From: Mesocentrotus franciscanus
Lineage: Eukaryota > Echinodermata > Echinoidea > Camarodonta > Strongylocentrotidae
Assembly: GCA_037976565.1 (NCBI GenBank)
Contig: CP137675.1
Location: forward strand, 29,005,637 to 29,069,636
Reading direction: 5' to 3'
DNA: 64,000 nucleotides
The notes beneath the pieces were generated by a model. The model saw only the letters and a list, made by a program, of their open reading frames with translations. It was not told where the DNA came from and ran no database searches. Of the stretch, positions 11,255 through 24,162 are shown piece by piece; position 1 is the first letter of the stretch, and every line of letters starts with the position of its first letter. A program made the position numbers and the translations under genes.

Positions 11255-14200
11255 ATTGAATTGGTTTAACAGACATCTGACTAGATTATCTCCATTCCCA
11301 GTTCTGGGGGAAAAATCTAATTGTTATTCCATTATTTGTGTTCTTCTAAATCATTTCATGAAAGCGGATTCTCTTATGCAGGCTTATTTATCATATGTAT
11401 CTCTTGCGACAGAAATACAGCAATTGAACGAATTGGAAGGCATAGTGTATAGCACTTCTGATTACCACACCCCAAGCCATGAACTAACACGTCTTTAGAG
11501 TTGATGTGATATACAGTAAATATATACAAACTGTACACCATAAGCAGTGATAGCTGTACAGTCAAAGTACATTCATGAATTGTAATAATAATGTGGTAAA
11601 GTTTATATTTTTGTGAATTTAGACATAATTGCAAATTTACAAGTTTTGTTCTATCCTAAGGAACTTCAATTAATTTATTCGCATTGTTGTTATCACTGAA
11701 CTTTATTGACGTATTATAATCAAATTTTAAAGGGTGGTTAAGCTCTAAAATAGGATTAGCGTAAGTATTGTATATTCTTTATGACTGCAATGTTAAAAAT
11801 AAAAGTATTTGAAAGATACACTGTAATAATTGATGTTTTGTTTATGCTCTTTGTAATTTTATTATGAATGTAATATTATACGACACGTCACTTCATAGGT
11901 TAGACATTGGTTTACCATAAACCTGAGATAATTAGATCGCGCTGTCAAGTGTAGTTTGTTTTCATGCCTGCAACAACACTTTAAAATCGGAACCACGCTA
12001 GATTAGAAAACTCTAAAGTCGATTCTACTCAAGCTCAATGCACTTTTTTGAAGAAGGCCTTTCCTAATCCAACCGCACGCTACCCAATTCGACTATATAC
12101 GATCCCGTTCTGGAAGAATTTGAAATATAATTTGAACGTGTAAAACTCTTAATGAACAATTAGGATCTGAATTGTCATATGATCAAGAAAATCTAAATTT
12201 CAATGGATGTCATGCTTTCCTGGAAGAGTAAAGGATGAACCGGCTCATAATCGTAGTGACGTCAGTGCGAATGTTTACGATTTGCAGCGGATTCACTTAT
12301 ATAAGAATTCAATGCACTATTACAATTCTTATCATTATTTAGAAGCTAAATCAGAAAGACGTTTGTTCAGATTTCCTATTTATTTCAATTGTAATTTCTT
12401 TGAAAGGACGATCATGTAGTAGATAGTGGGCTTTAGTCCATGTTTTGATTGATGGAAGAAGGAGAAATATATACGTCTTGCAAGCCTAAAGAAAATATAT
12501 ATATACAAGACAATAAATCAAACTCAGTAGACAGTGATTCCTTCTTGAGCTTCTTCCGATTTTCTTCCGATATACAAGTTTTTTTCGGCCATGCGCTCAC
12601 CCTCGTAAGCAGAAGGAATGCATTTGAAAAAAAACGTCACTATATATATATATATATTTTAACTAACCACTATTAAATAGCCTTCCTTATTTAAATAGTA
12701 ATGTGGTTTTGTTTAGATGTCATATTTATAGTTTATAAAACGGCAAACCATATCTATTTCAATTTCTAAAATATCATTAACAAGTAAACCTAAAATTATT
12801 CCATGAGCTACGGCAGTAGATTTCCTACATCATGAATATGTCATGTGAACCAGGAGAGCGAAGGCACATGGGAAGAAATCGAAATGAAAGTATTACATGG
12901 AAAGGATTAGATCCTTTATGAAGTGTACCATATCACTCGATGTTTGGTTTTTTGTTTGTTATTAAACACGTATAGAAATTCAAAAAAGTTTAACAGTCGT
13001 TTCTTTTGATACCGAGTTGCTTTGTCCTTTGCTAGATGGTGAGTTATTTGATTTGGTTTGTTGTTGTTGAAAAAAAGTTTTTACCACAGATACAGCAAAT
13101 CCTGTAACACAACTATATTCGTTCATCATTAAGCAGATAGAAAAATAAATAACACGATCACAACAATTTCCGAAAAATAAACTCAAGGGCAATTTCAATA
13201 TAGCCTATTGTACCTCCCATAGAAATCATGTTCGAATTACGCAATACCTCATTGTCATGTTCGCACATTTCAATAGCTGACCCAAAAGGTTATATTTAAA
13301 TCACCTTTGGTTTATTTTTGTTCAACTAGTTGCGATCACGTTATGAAAGAATAAAGAAATTAATACAAAAATAAATAAATAGTATATATCAAAACATTGT
13401 ATCCGCTATTTGTTTGTAATTCTTTTTTATTATGATTGATCAAGCAGATTGGCAGAAATCCCAAAGACTTCGTGTCAATCTCCTAAATCGCTCGTTTTAA
13501 GATTTGACAGTTGTTTCTCTCCCCGGTTGATTATAAATCTGTTTTATTGTCTTGCATTTTCAGTTTCGAAATGCAAATTATAAGCATTATTAATGATGTG
13601 GTCAAACAATGAAAAATAGTCCCCTTATATTGTCATAGGAAAGTGAAACTCCTCGTTTGTCATATATAGTATTTTTTCATTCAAGTCCATCTTAATATCA
13701 TTTAAAGTAATTGCCTGTTTAAAGATAAATGGATATACATGTGTCATTTATTCGGCAAATCAAGAAAACTATTAATAAAAAACAAAAAAACTTACAAACA
13801 AAAATACAAAAATCTAGAACAGTTTAAAGTGATTCTTCTGGAGGTCAGCCAGACAAAAAAATATATAACTACAGCACAAAGGTCTTCTTTTCCATTCCGT
13901 GCTTTACATAAAATGAATAGCACAAAATAGCAAGAAAAAATAATGAAATGCGAGTAAATAGAGAAAAGAAAAAGAATGTTGATTTATGCATAGGTATGCG
14001 TATCAAAGGAAAAGTAGGAATACATAAAAAGTGTGCTATGAAACTGAGTACAATTTGAGCGATGTCTTCAACTGAATACATTACAAAAAAAATGAGGGTG
14101 GCCTGATGGAGCTGAATTAGATTTAAAAGAAAGTATAACAATATACAACTACAATTATATAAACGTGAAAATCAAAACAGCAGGTCATGGGAATGTTGAT

Positions 14201-14829
14201 GACAAGTTCCAACATGGACATTTTATGAATATGAACATTTCAACGCTGTCCAGATTATTAATTAAATTTTGCCTAAATTTGAAGTATACGGGTGCTTTGC
14301 CTTTAACATTATTAATCGAACAAATAAAATTAGAGCAGATACCGCAAAATGGTGCGTTACTGATGCAAACTTGAAGGAGGAAAAAACATGAATTGTTTTT
14401 CAAAAACCTATTCCTGTAATAAAGTAGAGCTAACCCGGAAGTGATCACTTGAGTTTCAAGCCACTAGCGTGACTCGGATCGATTCATGCGATTTGATACG
14501 GGAAATCACAAGAGGGGAGTCGATCAAGTTACAAAAATAAAGAATAAAAATGAAATACCCCGCAGTGACACCCAAACGTTCAGCTTGTTGATTTATTAGC
14601 TCATTATACATGCGTTGTTTCTTGTTTTCCCACGGTATCAAAAACGAAATAAAATATCACCATGTCAGGTACTGTATCGTTCTTTTTAAAGGTGAATATT
14701 AAAAGTTATGCTTATGCGGATATGAGGGCGTGCGTGGATGTATGTACGGGATGCGACCCTTTTTCAGCCATTAATTAATCAAAGCGGCTTGGAAAGAGGT
14801 CACAACCAATAAGACTTTTATTCTTTTTT
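11255..14829. other. Gene-poor AT-rich intergenic region
   Basis: Short frames only, none with domain-like composition. A TA microsatellite occurs near 12642-12657. No repeat family is recognised with confidence and no RNA gene is visible. Confidence 0.5.
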
Positions 14830-15380
14830 GCTTTGCCTCACTATTAATAAAGGCAAAAATAGGAAAAATAATTACTGGAATTGGAACCCATTACTATTAC
14901 TATGACTTTACTATAAGATTATAGTAGCTGACCTTACCGATTGAGCTAAAGATTGATTGATAATGATGGGTTTGCATGATTATTATAATCCTAACCATAA
15001 CTCTAACCCTTATCCTAACCCTAACTCTAATCCTAACCCTGACCCTAATCTTAACCCTAACCTTAATCCTAACCTTAGCACAAAGCAATACCCTATATAA
15101 CTATTATATCCCTAAACCTAACACCTTACCACTAGAGTAAGATATGGCATGAATGTTAATGATATATGCAGTCTGACTAAATATACCGTATTTTCATGAT
15201 CACTTCAATAATATCTGTATAACACGCGCACCTAGGATGGCTGATCTTGGTTTTAAAAAGACGCGTACGGGATGCGACGATGAGTAAGTATGCGTGCGTA
15301 ATAGGGTGTGTGTTGTGGGTGTGCTAGATAAAAAAAGTCGTAGGTGCGCGCGCGCGCGTGTGTGTGTGTATGTGTGTGTA
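14830..15380 (-). repeat. SINE-like unit with telomere-like array, copy 1
   Basis: The unit starts with TTTGCCTCACTATTAATAAAGGC, carries a minus-strand tRNA-like promoter (A box TAGCTCAATCGG; a degraded B box in the GGAATTGGAACCC region), then a degenerate (CCCTAA)n-like array at about 14990-15080. It ends with AACACGCGCACCTAGGATGGCTG, a GACGCGTACGGGATGCGACGATGAG segment and a GT microsatellite. The same order recurs at 24830-25300. The Arg/Val/Ile-repeat frame across the array is not a protein. Confidence 0.75.
14990..15082. repeat. Degenerate interstitial telomere-like array
   Basis: About fifteen hexamers of the CCCTAA/CCTAAC type with variants (CTCTAA, CCTTAT, CTTAAC, CCTGAC). It is embedded in a repeated unit and not at a chromosome end, so it is best read as part of a dispersed element. 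Confidence 0.7.
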
Positions 15381-15617
15381 GTCGTAGGTTAGGGAATCCT
15401 CTTTGTGTACTTTAACCCGTTTCTTCCGACATTATTCAGCCCGGTAGCCGCCTCACAAACGAGAATAAAAATCAAAGACTCGACCAGTTCGCTGCCGTGC
15501 GTGCGTTCAGTGGGCCGTACAATGCGTGTGCGTTCAAGCCTGGCCAGCGGCTTCGACGAGCAGGAACATAGCGCATGCGCAGATCTGGGCCACCTATACA
15601 GCTAAGTTACGTAAGAG
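15381..15617. other. Spacer
   Basis: A stretch of higher GC content with a short open frame at 15405-15605 that shows no recognisable domain. No feature is supported. Confidence 0.4.
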
Positions 15618-18605
15618 GAACAATGGACGTGGCCGAGGGTATAGGTCGTTGTCATAGTTATAAACTCCAACAATAGAAGAGCGGAAATAAGGTAATTGGA
15701 TGCTGACATACAGCATTGATGATCCATGTATGTATACTACATGTATATCTGGTTAAAATAACCCTGGGGGGGGGTCTTGTTGTTTTGCAGTTGTCGTTTT
15801 CAAGCTTCATCTCTCAAAGTGATTTCTGTTCCGCGAATTTTAATGAGATCTCGAATCCACGTACTCCTAAATAAAAATAGCTGATCATAATTATAACGTA
15901 GTACCGAATTTGACCCTATCTAAATTATTAATTCAAATATGTAACAATCAATGAAAGATAAAGGAATAATACAAATGTGATTTAGTAAATGTCACTGACG
16001 AAAAGATGACATAAGAAATGATTGTTTTTCTCTCTGTCTCTTTCTTTGTCTCTCTGTCTCTTTCTCGTTTTTTGTTCTCTCTCTCTATTTCTCTCTCTCT
16101 TTCTCTCCCTGTATTTCTCTCTCTTATTCTCTTTCTCTCTCTCCTGCTCGCCTTCTCAGCGCCATTTCCCATTTTCATCTCTGGTACTGTTTTCCGTTCC
16201 GCTATTTGCTTTTATTCCGAAAGTATTCCTTTCGATCTTGAAATAAATTATTATACCATAACCTCGACATGGAGAAGAAAAACACGGAACGAGCGCCTGA
16301 TTATAATCGAAATAAAAGTATATTAATGTACAATAATTATAAAGAGTAAAACTTTCGAATGTAAATCATGATAAAACAATGGAAACTAGAGAGGAATCCA
16401 GAGCGGGTGGGGGTTGATCGGAGAGACAAAAAGCATATATAGCGGTAATAATAAATAACAATACGCCCAACTTTCTCTCTCTTTCGTTTTCTCAATGTCG
16501 TTTTCCATCTTCATCTCTCATAGACGTGTTTTCTGTTCCGCGATTTTTAATGAGATTGCGTTTCCACTTTCCACGTTCTCCTAAATAAAAAAAGCTGATC
16601 ATAATTGTAACGTAGAACCGAATTTGACCCTATCTGAAATATTCATTCAAATATATAACAATCATGGAGAGATAAAGGAATAATACAAATGTGATTTAGT
16701 AAAATGTCACAGACGAAAAGATGACATAACAAATGATTGTTTTTCTCTCTCTCTCTCCCTATCTTTTTTTTCTTTCTCTCTCTATCTCTCTTTCTCTCTC
16801 CTTTTCTCTCTGTGTATTTCTATCTCTTTCTTACTCGCTTTCTCAGCGCCATTTTCCATCTTCATCTCTGGTATTGTTTTCCGTTCCGCTAATTGCTTTT
16901 ATTCCGAAAGTATTCCTTTCGATCTTGAGATAAACTATTATCAGTAACCTCGATATGAAGAAGAAAACACAGAACGAGCGCCTGATGATATCGAAATGAG
17001 AAGAATATTACTGTACAATAATTATAAAAAGTAAAATTGTTGAATGTAAATCATGATGAAAAAAGAAAGTAAAAAGTAATCCAGAGCGGGTGAGTTAGGG
17101 GTTGATCGGAGAGACAAATAGCATAATAATAAATAACAATACGTCCAACATTCTCTCTCTCTCTCTCTCTCGTTTTCTATCTTCAACTCTCTGTTCCGCG
17201 ATTTTTAATGAGATCGCGTTTCGACGTACTCCTAAATAAAAAGAGCTGTTCATAATTATAACCTAAAACCAAATTTGACCTATCTGAAATATTCATTCAA
17301 AATATATAACAGTCATGGAAAGATAAAGGAATAATTAAAAATGATTTAGTAAAATGTCACAGACGAAAATATGACATGATAAATGATTGTTTCTCTCTCT
17401 GTATGTCTCTCTCTCTCTCTTTCTTACTCGCTTTCTCAGCGCCATTTTCCATCTTCATCTTTGGTACTGTTTTCCGTTCTGCTATTTGCTTTTATTCTGA
17501 AAGTATTTATTTCGATCTTGAGATAAATTATCATACCATAACCTCGATATGGAGAAGGAAAACACAGAACGAGCGCCTGATGATTTCAAATGAGAAGAAT
17601 ATTACTGTACAAAATTATAAACAGTAAAACTTTTGAATGTAAATCTCTGTTGCATCAAAATGATATGAAGAAAAAAGTTTATTATGCTATATTGAAGGTA
17701 CTTATTTACGTCGGACAGATATAAAGAAACAAAAAAGAAAGTAACTAAAGAAAAAACATCGGAGCTGGGGGGATTGGAGAGACAATTATCATAATAATAA
17801 ATACAGTAAAGACTACGTCCAACTTTCTATCCCCCTCTCTCTCTCTCTCCCTCTCTCCCACTCTCTGTCTGTCTGTATGTCTGTCTTTCAATCTCTGTCT
17901 TTTTGTCAATGTCGTTTAGCATCTTCATCTTTCATGTTGTTTTATATTCCGCTATTTGCTTGTATGCCGGCATCATCTCTTCCTTGAGATAAATTATTAT
18001 AACATATCCGTAATGATGTACACATTATACCTTATATTTATTATAGGGGACGAAAATAGAGAATGAGCGGCTGATAACGGCTGAGAAGAATGTTACTGTA
18101 CACAAATTATAGAAAGTAAAAGTTTTGATTTGGTTTGTAAATCTCTGTTGCATCAAAATAAAATAATACGTTCATTATAATGTTATTGACAGAAATAATA
18201 TACATCGAACATTATATACTTTAGCACAAAAGGGTTATCTAAAAGAAGGTGGACAACATTATAATAGAAAGAATAAAACTTTCTCTTTATTTATTAAAAA
18301 AATAGCATAAATTCCCTACACAAGCAGAAGAAATCTTGAAGAGGGAGACAGGAAAAATATAAAAAGGACACAACAAATAAAAACAAAAATAGGATTCTAG
18401 AGCGGAAGATGATAGGGGAAACGTAATAGTTCCTAAGAATTGGCAAATTTTGACCTATATAGAATATACGAAAATAGTTATGTCTTAGGCCCACCTACTG
18501 TTACGTAAGAGTTACGTAAGAGGAACAATGAACGTGGCCGAGGGTCAAGTTCGTTGTCATGGTTATAAACTCCAACAATAGAAGAGCGGAGGTAAGCTAT
18601 TTGGG
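15618..18605. repeat. 0.5-0.7 kb tandem array with flanking direct repeats
   Basis: Four diverged units each hold a TTCTGTTCCGCGATTTTTAATGAG-type start, CTCCTAAATAAA, CTGATCATAATT, a GACGAAAAGATGACATAA word, a CT microsatellite, TTTCTCAGCGCCATTTTCC and CCGTTCCGCTA. Units begin near 15798, 16499 and 17171, with a degraded one after 17780. A 90-bp word beginning GTTACGTAAGAGGAACAATG occurs both before (15606-15700) and after (18508-18605) the array. Frames rich in Ser/Leu/Phe are microsatellite artefacts. Confidence 0.8.
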
Positions 18606-18952
18606 TGCGTGCCGTCATAAGCTTCTACAGGGCGAGCGCGGATTACGCTGCTCCCAATGAAGTACCAGCAGTATCAGTAATTGTGTATGGAAAGGTCTCA
18701 GCGAAAGTCAATATCTATGGGACAGACACCGCGGAACTGTATACGCTGCTATACGAATTTCTTGTGAGAGAAAACTTGACATGTTTATGAAAAAGTACAA
18801 TTATAGTGAATAATATGAAAGTACACAAAACAGGAGCAATGGGTAATGATAGTATATACTTTGGAAATACCCTCAAATCAACTAGTTTAGTGAATTAGTG
18901 GCAGGGAAAGGCAATTTTAGGCCTGTAAAAACGTCATTTACCTGTCTATAAT
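18606..18952. other. Spacer before palindromes
   Basis: It contains a small frame (18605-18790) of 61 codons with no recognised motif. I see no other signal. Confidence 0.4.
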
Positions 18953-19020
18953 GGGAACCTGGTATACCAGGTTCCCGTCTGTGAGTGCGCTCCACGGGAA
19001 CCTGGTATACCAGGTTCCCG
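18953..19020. repeat. Two identical perfect 24-bp palindromes
   Basis: The half-site GGGAACCTGGTA followed by its exact reverse complement occurs at 18953-18976 and again at 18996-19019. The second extends to 26 bp through flanking C and G. Centres are 43 bp apart. The 19-bp spacer is unrelated to the palindrome. Confidence 0.9.
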
Positions 19021-19115
19021 GAAGGAACGGGTTAATTAATCTCAATTTCTCTTTCTCCCATTCATACTCTTTATTTTTGTAATCCTATAGCTTGCCTCCG
19101 TATGGTTTTATCTTA

Positions 19116-19118
<3 letters not shown>

Positions 19119-19189
<71 letters not shown>

Positions 19190-19206
19190 CTCTCTCTCTC
19201 TCTCTA
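19119..19206. repeat. CT microsatellite
   Basis: About 88 bp of almost pure CT dinucleotides at the left edge of duplication copy 1. The same position in copy 2 (25417-25492) holds a shorter, interrupted CT run. Confidence 0.9.
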
Positions 19207-19706
19207 TTTCTTCGGTGTCTAAGGATGTACATGATATATACCGCCCCATTTACATCCAGAGATGTTACGAATATTAAAATGTACATAATCATATTCATTT
19301 GCATAATCACATATTCGGTCAAAATGTATTGAAGTGTACTTTTTAATCAGGCATATATGTACACTGGCGGGGATACTAAATGTGCACTCAATCATTTTTA
19401 TCATTGTATACGATTAACAAACGGCTTCGGTTACTGTACATGTTAAGGTACCAAGGTAACAATTTAAATATCATGTCTACCTCCTTTGACTTCTATGTGA
19501 TAACTTCATCGACTTTTCACTTTAACTTATATTGAAGCTTGCAGTCATTGCGTTGTTGAGAATTGCTCAATATTATATATGGGGAAAACGCTGGATTCGT
19601 TACCTGAATATATTTGCCACGGTGACCGCCCCCACTCTCTTTTTCCAAAGAGCTTTCAATCGTTTCTAGCACCCCAACCCCACCCGCGCGTTCTCTATTT
19701 CTTAAT

Positions 19707-21175
19707 AGGGGCTTTTCGTTTGTGTGGACGAGGACGCCGTTCCCGTCCTCTAACGATGCGAATTGGCTGCAGTCGACCCGTCCTGTTCACTACTTTATAA
19801 CCCTTTTCGTATGTAGTCGACGCCCGTTCTCTACAAGATGACGTAATGGCCCCCGCTGGCTTATTCAATTTCTCCTTCTTTCACTTGTTATTTTATTCTT
19901 CGTATATTACTCTATAATTTTTTTTATCTTTCGTCATGTTATTCTTTGTTTTCCTTTTATCATTTTCTCTCTCTGTTTTTCTTATGTTATTATCTGTTTT
20001 TCCATCTTTCATCTTCTCTTCTATCTTTCCATTTTCTATTCTTTATCATTTTCTCTTTCTGTCTCTCCTTATGTAATTGTTTATTGTTACCATTCTATCA
20101 TTTTCTCTTTCTGTCTTTCCTTATGTTATTCTTTATTTCTTCCTTCTATCACCATCTCTTATGTTAGTGTTTGTTTTTACAATTCTATTAATTTCCTCTT
20201 TCTATCTTTCCTTATGTTATTCTTTATTTTTCCATCTTTCATCTTTTCTTATATCTTTCCATTATCTATGCTTTATAATTTTCTCTTTCTGTCTCTCCTT
20301 ATGTAATTGTTTATTGTTACCATTCTATCATTTTCTCTTTCTGTCTCTTTATGTCATTCTTTGTTTCTTCTTTCTATCACCTTCTCTTTTGTTGTTCTTT
20401 GTTTTATCATTCTATCACCTTCTCTTTCTGTCTTTTCTTATGTTATTCTTTGTTTCTTCATTCTATCACCTGTTATTATGTAATTCTTTGTTTTTATCGT
20501 TCCATCATTTTCTTCCTACCATTCCTTATCTTATTCTTTGTTTTTCCATCTTTCATCTTCTCTTCTATCTTTTCATTATCTTTTGTTTATCATTTTCTCT
20601 TTCTGTCTTTCCTTTAGTTATTCTTTGTTTCTTCCTTTTATCACCTTTTCTTATGTGATTCTTTGTTTTTTATCGTTCTATCATTTTCTTCCTACTATTC
20701 CTTATCTTATTCTTTGTTTTTTCCATCTTTCATCTTCTCTTGTTTATCATTTTCTCTTTCTGTCTTTCCTTTTGTTATTCTTTGTTTCTTCCTTTCATCA
20801 CCTTTTCTTATGTAATTCTTTGTTTTTATCGTTCTATCATTTTCTTCCTACCATTCCTTATGTTATTCTTTGTTTTTCCATCTTTCATCTTCTCTTCTAT
20901 CTTTTCATTATCTATTCTATAACCTTCTCTTATGTTGTTCTTTGTTTTTATCATTCTATCACTTTCTCTTTCTGTCTTTCCCTTCTGATTTACGCTGCGA
21001 TATAGCAAGATGACGTCGTTTTGACGACGGGGTTCGAGTTTTCTGACGAATCATGGGTGAACGCGTCCTCAAATCGGGCCTGACGACGTGAGACGACCCG
21101 ACGCATGCGCAAATCGCCGAAATGACGTCATATCTTTGACGTCGTCTATGTGGACGTGCCAAACGAAAAGGCCCT
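19707..21175. mobile_element. Inverted-repeat DNA element with polypyrimidine core
   Basis: The left end begins AGGGGCTTTTCGTTTG and the reverse complement of the right end begins AGGGCCTTTTCGTTTG. The flanks share AAT or TAAT, and copy 2 at 26018-26021 has the uninterrupted TTAATATTGG site. The element is about 1.47 kb. Its core (19860-20990) is a C/T-rich minisatellite, and the right subterminal zone is rich in GACGTCGTC words, as is the element at 61265. No transposase is encoded, so it is non-autonomous. A PIF/Harbinger-like relation is possible but not shown. Confidence 0.8.
19860..20990. repeat. Polypyrimidine minisatellite
   Basis: Irregular units built from TTATGTTATTCTTTGTTTTT, ATCATTCTATCA and TTTTCTCTTTCTGTCTTTCC. 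The + strand is nearly all pyrimidine for 1.1 kb. Several long Phe/Leu/Ser frames cross it and are compositional artefacts. A similar but distinct array is at 56040-58235. Confidence 0.85.
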
Positions 21176-21679
21176 AATATTGGAACTTCCACGTTACGAT
21201 TTAAACCGGATTTTCTGTACGTTTGCTGTTGCAGGTGTTCAAACATAACACGGTAATGTTGCAAAAGCTCTTTAGCTATCCACAGAGGGAGCTATTTCAA
21301 TCCACTATTTTGTGACATTGAGACGCTAGTTAGACGATAATAAAAAGTATAATATACTTTTTATTATCGTATTTACTTTTTATTTCTCAAAGGTAATACA
21401 TGATAATGTGATGAAAGACATCATCAGATTCATAATCGTCACCATCCTCGGACATAATCGCACGTTTATTAATTGTGTATTATCATCATGAAGAAATGAG
21501 TTCCCCCCTCTCCTACACCATGACCGGGAATCATGAATCTGCCACTCGGCACAAAACAGAAAGAAAAAGAATGACATTAGCCACATAGAACGCGTGTGTT
21601 CTACTCCTATATATGCTAATGCTCTTTTTCAGGTCTGAAGAGTATTTCTCATCTTTATATTGGTATATGAGATACTTTC

Positions 21680-22249
21680 TTATTAAGAGAAAATGCATTT
21701 CCGCAGTACTATAGCAGACATCACCTCCAAATCACTAGTTTTGATGTTCTAAAACTCGTTCAATGTTTCCATTTATTTAGAACATGTATACATGTAATTA
21801 TACTGAAAGAAAGGTGTAGTACGGGATATTCATGTATATATATAATAAGCGATATGATAATCAAATACATGATCAAAAGGCAACAATTATTGTCAGATAA
21901 ACAAAGAACATTAACTAAACTGTAGAGATTTCATTGTGTAACAGTGATTAACAATAATTCCAAGTAATCAATTTAAAGAAATCAAAGTTTCCCTCTTATC
22001 TGGAATCCCTCTCAAAATTGAATGCACGTAGAAGGAAACTGATCACCAAAAATGAAATTAAATGCCCAAACAGGCTCATCGTGAATGCCGCGTTATTTTG
22101 AATGCACGGAGTAAGAAATTGTACGCACATTCGCGAATTTAATTTCACCGAACATGAATAAGAGTGCCGATAAACAAAATTGATTGCTCGGATTTTTAAT
22201 TTGAATGTCTGAATTCACCTGCGAAGCGACCTCTATGTGAATTTGAATG
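21680..22249 (+). repeat. 570-bp direct repeat, copy 1
   Basis: Nearly identical to 23215-23795, from TTATTAAGAGAAAATGCATT to GTGAATTTGAATGCACAT. It replaces about 120 bp that duplication copy 2 has at the corresponding position (about 26505-26607). The second half is rich in TTGAATGCAC words. Confidence 0.9.
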
Positions 22250-22261
22250 CACATGGGCATT

Positions 22262-23850
22262 GATATAATTTAGGTTTTTGCGGCCAATTTCACACTTGTT
22301 TCATTCAAGTTCATATTCCGAGCATTCGAATTCGCGCAAATCGCACTCGCAGCGTTGAATCAGCTTTCAAATTCAAAATTCGTCATTCAAATTCACTATT
22401 CGGGTCATTCAAATGTTAAATAAGAGCGTACATTTCGTGCAAAGAGCATTCAAATTCATCTAATGCCGCCTATGGTACCTAGGTGGTCATTGAAATTTGT
22501 GAGTGAGCAAGCATGTTTGAAATAAGTGCATTCAATTTCAAAAAAAAATTTGCGTTTAGTTTCTTTGGGGTCTTTCGGAAGCTTTTTTTGCTCAGTTTGT
22601 GAATAATGTGGGCTTCATTATCATGACAATTGCTTTATCTGTATTCATTCTCATTTGTAAACTGTTTCGGATAACAACAAGTTAAACACATGAATATATA
22701 TAACTTGCTATGTTACTCATGTCACACACACATAACAAAAAGCTGTATACAGTGTATATGCAAACTGCAGAAATTGCCTAAGAACTGTGGTCGAAAGTGT
22801 CATATCACTGGATCCAAAATGACACTCGGTTACTTTTCCCTTTCAACTCATCAAATATTGTACAAATATCACACTTTTTCGTTGCATGTTCAAAATATAT
22901 GAATGCACATACCTAGATATACCTAAAATAAGAACAATTCAAAAGTTTTGTTTATTTTGTGGTGGACTCGGTGTTATGTATGAGTATTGTGAAATTGTGT
23001 ATGCTGATCTGAGGAGAGAAAGAGAGAAGGAGAGAGATAGGGAGAGACAGAGAGAGAAGGAGAGAGAAAGGGCGTGATACGGAGAGAGAGAGAGAGAGAG
23101 AGGGGGGACACAAGCTCATACCAGTGGTATAATATACATCATACAAAAGCACAATTTCATTGAAAAAGTCTTTTCATTCAAGTTTGTGGAAATGCAATTC
23201 AGAGTAATTGATTGTTTTTTATTAAGAGAAAATGCATTTCCGCAGTACTATAGCAGACATCACCTCCAAATCACTAGTTTTGATGTTCTAAAACTCGTTC
23301 AATGTTTCCATTTATTTAGAACATGTATACATGTAATTATACTGAAAGAAAGGTGTAGTACGGGATATTCATGTATATATATAATAAGCGATATGATAAT
23401 CAAATACATGATCAAAAAGGCAACAATTATTGTCAGATAAACAAAGAACATTAACTAAACTGTAGAGATTTCATTGTGTAACAGTGATTAACAATAATTC
23501 CAAGTAATCAATTTAAAGAAATCAAAGTTTCCCTCTTATCTGGAATCCCTCTCAAAATTGAATGCACGTAGAAGGAAACTGATCACCAAAAATGAAATTA
23601 AATGCCCAAACAGGCTCATCGTGAATGCCGCGTTATTTTGAATGCACGGAGTAAGAAATTGTACGCACATTCGCGAATTTAATTTCACCGAACATGAATA
23701 AGAGTGCCGATAAACAAAATTGATTGCTCGGATTTTTAATTTGAATGTCTGAATTCACCTGCGAAGCGACCTCTATGTGAATTTGAATGCACATTCATGA
23801 ATTTGAATGAAACAAATGGGAAATTGGCTGCAAAAACTTATATACAAAGT
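22262..23850. mobile_element. Inverted-repeat insertion with AATGCA-rich ends
   Basis: The left end reads TTAGGTTTTTGCGGCCAATT and the reverse complement of the right end reads TAAGTTTTTGCAGCCAATTT, followed by a TTGTTTCATTCAA word in both. Copy 2 has the empty site (CATTGATATAATATACCAAG at about 26616). The insert includes a GA microsatellite (23015-23103) and the second copy of the 570-bp direct repeat. No transposase is seen. The exact target duplication cannot be fixed because the site is an AT run. Confidence 0.7.
23215..23795 (+). repeat. 570-bp direct repeat, copy 2
   Basis: Near-identical partner of 21680-22249, differing by only a few bases including an extra A in an A-run. The very high identity implies a recent copy event or gene conversion. 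Confidence 0.9.
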
Positions 23851-24162
23851 ATTCACAGTTGATAAAAACCACATTAATGTATGCTTTACCTCCACACTCT
23901 CTTATTTGCACCCCTCACTGAAATTGTGAGAGGGCCCGAATGAGGGAAAATTCACTTTTTAACAAGTGGAGTTTACAGTATTTTCACTCGGGTCCTGATG
24001 ACAAATGTATATTTATATATCTTTCCAAACAAACATAGCACTGCGGATGTAATCGTGAGTAGCACTGGGGAGCTAAAGTCGCCTTCCAGTTTCAAAGGAC
24101 TGCTGATGCAATTGCAACTTGGTGGGACCAGTGGGATTACATTTCATTAAAAAATAATGCTC

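Noticed and set aside
14900..15088. Minus-strand RVRIRVRV repeat peptide
   Set aside because: Reading of the telomere-like hexamer array.
15405..15605. 66-codon frame in a GC-richer spacer
   Set aside because: No domain, no homologous frame elsewhere in the window and no supporting splice signals.
19946..21005. Phe/Leu/Ser-rich frames up to 193 codons, multi-pass-membrane-like
   Set aside because: Pyrimidine-rich array within a TIR element; same artefact as at 56 kb.
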